This document shows positions 58,509 through 64,000 of a DNA stretch of 64,000 nucleotides, one piece after another (the first letter of the stretch is position 1; every line of letters starts with the position of its first letter). The DNA comes from Gloeophyllum trabeum ATCC 11539 (taxonomy: Eukaryota > Basidiomycota > Agaricomycetes > Gloeophyllales > Gloeophyllaceae): assembly GCF_000344685.1 (NCBI RefSeq), contig NW_006920418.1:1233714-1297713 (forward strand). The letters are read 5' to 3'. The notes under the pieces are model-generated. The model ran no database searches and had not been told where the DNA came from. It saw only the letters and a list, made by a program, of their open reading frames with translations. A program made the translations under genes and the position numbers.

Positions 58509-60394
58509 ATGTCCGTGGTTAGAGACATTGCTGGAAATCTCCTCATCTGTTTATTTATTGCTGCCATGTGAGAACTATTGCTCCCTGAATGGCACTGCAG
58601 CCTCTGAAGACTGCTTCAGTCTCTATGGAATAACTTGCGCACAGGCTTACATATATTACCAGTCTTATCCAGAAGACCGGCCCTTTCTCAAGTGGATGGT
58701 GAGCCTTTGTACAATTACACAGCAGTCCAGATATTGATGTGCTTTAGGTGGCGGGTGTATGGTACGTCTACAGATATTGTTCACCTTGCTGGTCCGAACG
58801 ATGGTCTAGGCTCCTAGAAACGCTTCACACGGCGTTCTGCATCGTCTTCATCTACACCTACACTATTACGCACTTTGGAGATGCGCCATTCCTTGACCAA
58901 ATTCATTGGTACGATGCCGCATACACTAACATTGCTTTATTTTAACCCGCTTGATCAGGAGCGGTGGGGTCAGTGTAGTTCTTCTGCCATGTTCATGCAG
59001 TGTGGTCTTACTATCTCGTGACAGATCACCGTCATATTAGGTGTACGTTTTGCCATGCATCATCAGCTCTTGAAAACATTCAATCTCTCACTAGGTCCTC
59101 GTCGCGGGATTAGTACATGCATATTACATCCGGAGGCTATGGATATGTAAGCCTTAATATGCGCGCCGTGCTCAATTTTGCTGACAACTCGCCAGTGAGT
59201 GAACACAATGTATGGCTGATGGTGCCGACGGTGAGGCCATCAGTAGTCACTGCTGAACAGGTGACTAATCATGGTTCAGACAACCCTGGCTGTAGCTCGT
59301 TTCGGTGAGTACAATGGTGGTGGACCTCTACGTTCCTCGCTCACCCACCCTTAGCTTTTGGAACAGGTACGTACTAATAGTAACTTAACGTGCTCACAAG
59401 TGACGTATGCCACAAACGATAAGCAACAACTGTGCAATGGTGGGACTACCTTAACATGATCGCGTTTCTAGCTAACTAGGCCTGTCAATTTCCTAGTTAC
59501 ACCGTGGCCGAGTGGACGAAGTTTCACCAGCGGAGATTACCTCTAGTCAGTAATCGAGTTCTTTTCGAGAAATTCACTTTCTGATTTAACTGGGCGTCAG
59601 GTAACCCTGGCTGGCGGGCTTTCTAGCGCTGCAGCGGTGGACCTAATCGTGGCCGCGGCCCTCATTTACCTGCTGGATAGAAGTCGGTCCGGATTCAAGC
59701 CGTGAGATGATCTGTGAAGCTTCACGATGGAGAATGTAACCAAACAATCTCCGTAGTTCTGATAGCCGCGTCAACTTCATCATGGCATATACTATCAATA
59801 CCGGTGCAATCACGACGTAGGTCCTTGCTGTGGTCATTAATAGGCACTAAGTCAACCACCTCGCAGTCTTTTTTCTGTCGTCATCCTAATCACGGTGAGG
59901 CTCGACTTATCTATTCTTTGTCGACGGAAGCCGATGCAACAGCAGTATGGTTCGCTGCCTACAACGCTCATTTTCCTTGGACTAGTGGAAATACAGAGCA
60001 AACGTAAGGAAGCTGCTCGAATGGATCTCCGTACCATTTTTGACACCCCGAATGGTCCAGTTTACGCCAACTCGTTCCTCGCGAGGTAATCGATCGTCGC
60101 CGCTCGCGTCAATTACAACTGAAGTGATCTCAATCGCTGCATAGCCTCAATTCTCGCAATCATGCTTTAAGACTAGGCAGGGCGGCGTATCTAAGCCACT
60201 CGCAGGATCCTACTTCTCCGACCAGGAGTAGACGCCCGGCCCCCGGAATTGTATCCACCCAAATTGAGATATTCCAGGAGACCACTCAAATGTACGACGA
60301 TATGGCGAGTATCTTCACTCTGCGAGTACCGTATATATTGACGAGCCGTCGATGTAGCCTTTGGGCGACATGCCGAAGAATGGTCGTCCTCTAG
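58509..60394 (+). CDS. DUF6534 seven-helix membrane protein
   Basis: A multi-exon gene (exon 1 58509-58567). Spliced landmarks in order are: NLLICLFIAAILYGITCAQA, YIYYQSYPEDRPFLKWMVAG, VWLLETLHTAFCIVFIYTYT, THFGDAPFLDQIHW, ITVILGVLVAGLVHAYYIRR, LAGGLSSAAAVDLIVAAALI, YLLDRSRSGFK, FIMAYTINTGAITT and YANSFLASLNSRNHAL. This is the standard DUF6534 layout of Agaricomycete integral membrane proteins, ending with the conserved YANSxLAxLNSR motif. A C-terminal hydrophilic tail of about 80 aa follows, with a stop at 60392-60394. The helices, motif order and splice sites are intact, so it appears functional. Its role is unknown; receptor-like topology is inferred from helix count. Borders between 59200 and 59580 are the least certain. 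Confidence 0.85.
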
Positions 60395-60776
60395 TCTAAA
60401 ACTCCGACGGTGACCATTGCATTCAATGGGAGTTGTAATAAGGCAGTGTGTACGACGAGTTGTAACGACAGCTGCGGCCAACGATGCTGGTCTGCGGAAA
60501 TACACTCCTGCCCATCTGTAGGATGAAGTAACAGTGATGCAAGAGACGAAGCAACAGAACACAGTATACTAGGAACATTATGAGCTGTATCTACGTGAGA
60601 TGTAAGGGCTTGCGATGATATGGGCCAAGCGGTTCTTCGCGAAATTCTTCGCTGCTTAGCTTTCTACAAGTGCACCTGATCAAATGCCTCCTAGACCGGT
60701 GTGCATCACGTCTGAGACGCACGGCAGTCAATCCCATGTCACACAAAGCGGAGGTATGTACAGCAACCGTTGCACG
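60395..60776. other. Convergent 3' spacer
   Basis: The stop codons of the DUF6534 gene and the tail-anchored gene face each other across 382 bp. No gene, and no terminator hairpin that I could recognise. Confidence 0.5.
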
Positions 60777-62135
60777 CTAAGAGCTCTGATTCTTCTTCCA
60801 GGAGAAGCTGAGTGCACCTATGACGCCGACGAGGAGCAGTGCGGTCCCAGCTCCCACGAGACCTGGTACATACAAATACCACGTACTATCATCGTTTGCG
60901 CGGGCCGCAGCCTCGGCTGCAGGCATGATCGTTCCTCGCCTGCTCCTTCTCCGCAATGCAGAGCCCTCAGACACAGAATCCAAAGTGCCTCCTGGTGCTT
61001 CTGCCAATGCGATGTCGATTGAAGTCAGTTCTACAGCGGAGTTAGGACATGCTCGTGAAGGGCTTTCTGCGGTGTCCCTCCATATTGAAGGTACATCGAG
61101 TGTTGGATCGAGAGCTTTGGCAAGGGCGAAATAAGCCTCCGCTGCTTCACGGTCGCGGTGCCACGCTTCGGTATCGGAAGCACCGTGGTGTGACAGTATT
61201 CCCTCTGAGGATAACCGGATAGACGATAGGGGAGACCAAGGCGAGGAGAGTAGCCTGGAAGCAGTTCCTTCCAGGTGGAGGAATCCAGCTGCAAGGTACA
61301 CCTCAGAGAGGCCCGTGGGGCCTCCCAGACGCCTGGAGTAATAACCTAGAGTCCCATGCGAATCCGATACATCGAGGTCGGCTGCTGGAATGCCAGGTTG
61401 TGCTGGAATATACTGAGTGACGAGTCTGAGAGCAGCGGTGGGCAGTCTCCCTAGGACCCAAGCACGCCTAGAGCCTCGTATCGATACCTGTACTCTGACT
61501 TAGAGTAGTATCAACACGTACTGGAAGTATTCGAAGGCCTCCTCTTTATTGTCCCGCAGGTCGAGGAGCTCAGATCCAACAAGCATGAGGCTAGTTGGGT
61601 CCATATTGTACTTGAGTTCTATATCTCGATCCAATGGAAGCGGGCCCAGTGCATGACGGGCAAAGCCCTCCGGAGCGGGCCCTGAAATCAAGCATGGCCA
61701 TAAGGCAGACTCCACCTTTTCCAGATGCAAAGTGAGCAGTCGGCCGGATCGAGAAGTATGCAATGATTCGAGCGAAGACATAGACGACGTCACGCTCATT
61801 GATGGTCGTAATTGGGGCGAACGTGGCGCCGGACTATCCAGACGCGTCCTGCGACCTGGCGGAGATGAAAACGCGCGGTGGTCCTCGGAGGAAGGGTACA
61901 TAGGCGAAGATAAAGAAGAAAAGCCAGAGACGTCTTCGATATCTGAAGACTGCGCACTCTCAGCGCCTGTCACAGCACTGCTAGAATACTCTGGGTCAGA
62001 GATGACAGCATAAGAGGACTGCGTGGATGCTGTCGACACGGTTGAGATTGTTCTCTCTCTTCTGGAGGACGCTGAGGGTCGAGGCTCCAACTGCCAAGTG
62101 GAAGAGGTAGTATCAATCTGGCCATACAAGTGACC
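60777..62135 (-). CDS. Tail-anchored protein with TPR-like helices, 5' end unresolved
   Basis: Two exons are clear: 62135-61522 and 61425-60777, joined in frame across a 96-nt intron. The first is Ser-rich and disordered up to SSMSSLESLHTS. It is then folded: LLTLHLEKVESALWPCLISG, HALGPLPLDRDIELKYNMDP and LVGSELLDLRDNKEEAFEYF. The second exon continues LVTQYIPAQPGIPAADLDVS, YLAAGFLHLEGTASRLLSSP and EAAEAYFALAKALDPTLDVP, helical and Sel1/TPR-like. It ends with one membrane helix (VPGLVGAGTALLLVGVIGAL) and a short basic tail, which suggests a tail-anchored protein facing the cytosol. An in-frame TAG precedes 62135, so an upstream exon is required. A good candidate starts at 62353 (MQATVLIVVPYEITDDDIL), but the splice is not resolved. 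Family unknown. Confidence 0.72.
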
Positions 62136-62577
62136 CTATCGGCAGATTGAGCACAACGAGCGACCAGATCCTGTCGAAAGGGTCCATACTTTTACCATGG
62201 GCGCATGCCCGTGCACGCCTGCGGCAAGGTGGTGTCCGTCAACGATGAACTACCCGCTTCATCAGCAGAGTAAACAAAGGGCAAAGGTTTCTGTACCAGG
62301 ATATCATCATCCGTAATTTCGTAGGGAACCACAATCAAGACCGTGGCCTGCATTCATGGAGACGCTAGTATCAGAACTATTCAATGCATGCGCAACTGAA
62401 GCTCACCTGGTCATGAGACTGCCCACGACTTTAGAAGACATAGTCTGTACATGTACTTAGAGCGTTCAGAGCTTACCTGATGCCACGAATATGCGTTCGG
62501 ATTTATGTCCATTCCAAGTCTATGGCAAAGTGCACAGGTCCTCTGAATCCTGGTGTGGCGGAGCTAGGGCGCTAGTA
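62136..62577. other. Probable 5' exon region of the tail-anchored gene
   Basis: A minus-strand frame from ATG at 62353 is open for about 50 codons (VVPYEITDDDIL, KPLPFVYSADEAGS) before a GGTAAAA donor-like site near 62192. It probably belongs to the gene ending at 60777. I could not make its phase fit the exon at 62135, so one more small exon or a different donor is needed. Confidence 0.4.
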
Positions 62578-62629
62578 AGGATTGCTCGCCTGTCTACTGG
62601 TTATTGAGGAGACGTCGTTTACAAGTCTA
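62578..62629. repeat. 52-nt dispersed repeat, copy 2
   Basis: This is the second copy of the sequence at 16454-16508, on the same strand, differing by two substitutions and lacking three bases (ccg). It lies in the spacer between two minus-strand genes. Confidence 0.85.
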
Positions 62630-63162
62630 GGGCTAGGGAGTCAGAGGGCACGTCGACAATCAAAGCCTGCGACTCGGGAGGCACACTTCGAGTGGAAGAA
62701 TTTAACGTCTTGAGTCTAACCGTCGTCGAAGGCCTGGCCGATTCTGACTCGTAGCCTGTCCAAGTTTACATGTAAACGAAAGCTTCAACTTGGACGAAAC
62801 TCTCAATTGACTGCTTGAAGCGCCCATACCACGTGTTGTCCCGCATACTGATGATTGCAATTGTAATTTGTATGGTGTCTTCTGCCTGGTGGCGCAAGGT
62901 CACTACGTATGCGCTACAGTTGTCAGTACGTGGCCAGATGTCCTCATTATCAGCCCCGAACTTATTTCCGATTTGAGCCGTAGGTCCTTGCCTCACAATA
63001 TTCATCTAATCGTTACTCTGGGAATCCTCGATAATGGATTGAAGACTGAACGCATGCAGCAGAACAACACAATTCAAGAGACTAATGCAAAGACAGATGT
63101 GACCAAAGCATGGAGATGAAGTAAATAAAACAATAATTCAATAAGCCCGAGCGTCCGCACGA
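62630..63162. other. Spacer, no gene recognised
   Basis: Two short frames (79 and 83 codons) on opposite strands overlap each other and show no domain. The right end is the 3' flank of the gene that stops at 63163. Confidence 0.45.
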
Positions 63163-64000
63163 TCATGATTCGCGATGGCGTCCCTTGCGACTGGAAACAT
63201 TGTTCGCTATCCTAGTCATGACGTCCCTCTCCGTCTGAAGGTGCTTCGTAAGCATGCCCTCGAACATATCCAGAGACGCATCCCGCTCTCTGGGGTTCGT
63301 GCGGTTGTCTGTAGCGCTTCCACTCGGTCTTCCGGGGATTTCAGAGTCGGATTTATGAGAGCTGGCTGTGGATAAGGAACCAGCCGATTGCTTCCGCTCG
63401 AGCTGCGCGAAATCCGCGGGAGATATAGGCGCCACCCCTTTCTTCCCCTTTTTGCCAGCGAAAAACGTTCCGCGGGGCGGAACATTACCAACAGGTCTGT
63501 TTCGTTCGAGGTCAAAGGAAGGACCTCCGGACACAGGGAGAGAGAGAACGGAAGCCTGCGCAGGCACAAGAAATGGGGTAGAATAGTTGCTGTGTCTGGC
63601 AAAGGACGTCTGGTGAGAAGAAAGTGAGAACGTGCTGGTCGAAGCGTTCGTCCGGGTATCCATATATATCTGCGCACTCTGGGTATCATTGATTAAGTCG
63701 GTAGGATTATCTTCTTCATCCGATGATTCAAGAGCATCCAACGCGATGGACTGTTCTTCTATACTATCGAAGAATGCTATTGGGGAAGCGGAGACGGGGC
63801 CTGTCTGGTGATCTGACTCTGATGGTATATGCAATGCCAGGCGACCAGGGGGGGCGGAGATGGCTCGTCCAGATATTGCTCCCGAGGACGCGTCCGGAGA
63901 TGTGTTGAAGTCCGGCAAAGGCGGTGTTGTTGGCGGTGGTGCAAGTATCGGCTCTATGGAGATGGGTGAACCAGACATAGACTGGAAATCAGAGGCTTCG
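63163..64000 (-). CDS. Ser-rich protein, C-terminal part, runs off the window
   Basis: The frame is open from the window edge (EASDFQSMSGSPISIEP...) to the stop at 63163, at least 278 codons. It is mostly disordered: Pro/Ser/Thr-rich, then acidic ALESSDEEDNPTDLIND, then FFAGKKGKKGVAPISPADFA. The only ordered-looking part is the C-terminal helix DMFEGMLTKHLQTERDVMTR followed by a basic end. No domain known to me. A Met lies at 63978, but the frame continues upstream of it, so the start is probably outside the window. Confidence 0.65.
   Translation of the reverse strand, partial: EASDFQSMSGSPISIEPILAPPPTTPPLPDFNTSPDASSGAISGRAISAPPGRLALHIPSESDHQTGPVSASPIAFFDSIEEQSIALDALESSDEEDNPTDLINDTQSAQIYMDTRTNASTSTFSLSSHQTSFARHSNYSTPFLVPAQASVLSLPVSGGPSFDLERNRPVGNVPPRGTFFAGKKGKKGVAPISPADFAQLERKQSAGSLSTASSHKSDSEIPGRPSGSATDNRTNPRERDASLDMFEGMLTKHLQTERDVMTRIANNVSSRKGRHRES

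Overview
This window is nuclear DNA of a filamentous basidiomycete, most likely a wood- or litter-associated Agaricomycete (Polyporales-like is my guess, not shown by the sequence). The evidence is the gene structure: many introns of about 50-60 nt with GT...AG ends, small exons, and genes on both strands. The gene content agrees: two DUF6534-type seven-helix membrane proteins, Zn2Cys6 regulators, a luciferase-domain protein, a small Hva1/TUDOR-like protein, and fungal housekeeping genes. I saw no tRNA, rRNA, CRISPR array or bacterial-type operon.

Layout. 1-22 kb holds a small probably mitochondrial conserved protein (-), a 718-aa coiled-coil protein (+), a xlnR-like Zn2Cys6 regulator (-), a luciferase-domain membrane protein (-) divergent from the autophagic lipase ATG15 (+), a Ser/Pro-rich protein with a conserved C-terminal tail (-), and a seven-exon glutathione S-transferase (-). 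22-28 kb holds a seven-helix membrane protein (+), an unidentified multi-exon gene (-) and the Hva1/TUDOR-like gene (+). 28-42 kb is gene-poor. It contains an AflR-like Zn2Cys6 regulator (-), a 627-base run of Ns bounded by poly-C, and two diverged 450-bp direct repeats around two unidentified coding segments. 42-57 kb is gene-dense: an MFS DHA2 drug transporter (+), a hemerythrin-domain protein (-), uridine kinase with a UPRT-like tail (+), a vacuolar Ca2+/H+ exchanger (-) and the kinetochore protein NUF2 (-). 57-64 kb has a 412-bp MITE with perfect 22-bp TIRs and TA target sites, an intact DUF6534 gene (+), a probable tail-anchored protein (-) and a Ser-rich gene (-) running off the right edge.

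The genes are mostly independent functions (autophagy, pyrimidine salvage, calcium storage, chromosome segregation, detoxification and export) rather than one pathway. There is no biosynthetic cluster around the AflR-like regulator. Exon boundaries were worked out by hand from reading frame, GT/AG sites and family similarity, so individual splice sites may be wrong even where the gene call is secure. No clearly new biological system was found. The least explained items are the direct-repeat unit at 39.1-41.1 kb, a 52-55 nt sequence present at both 16.45 and 62.58 kb, and several conserved-looking orphan exons.
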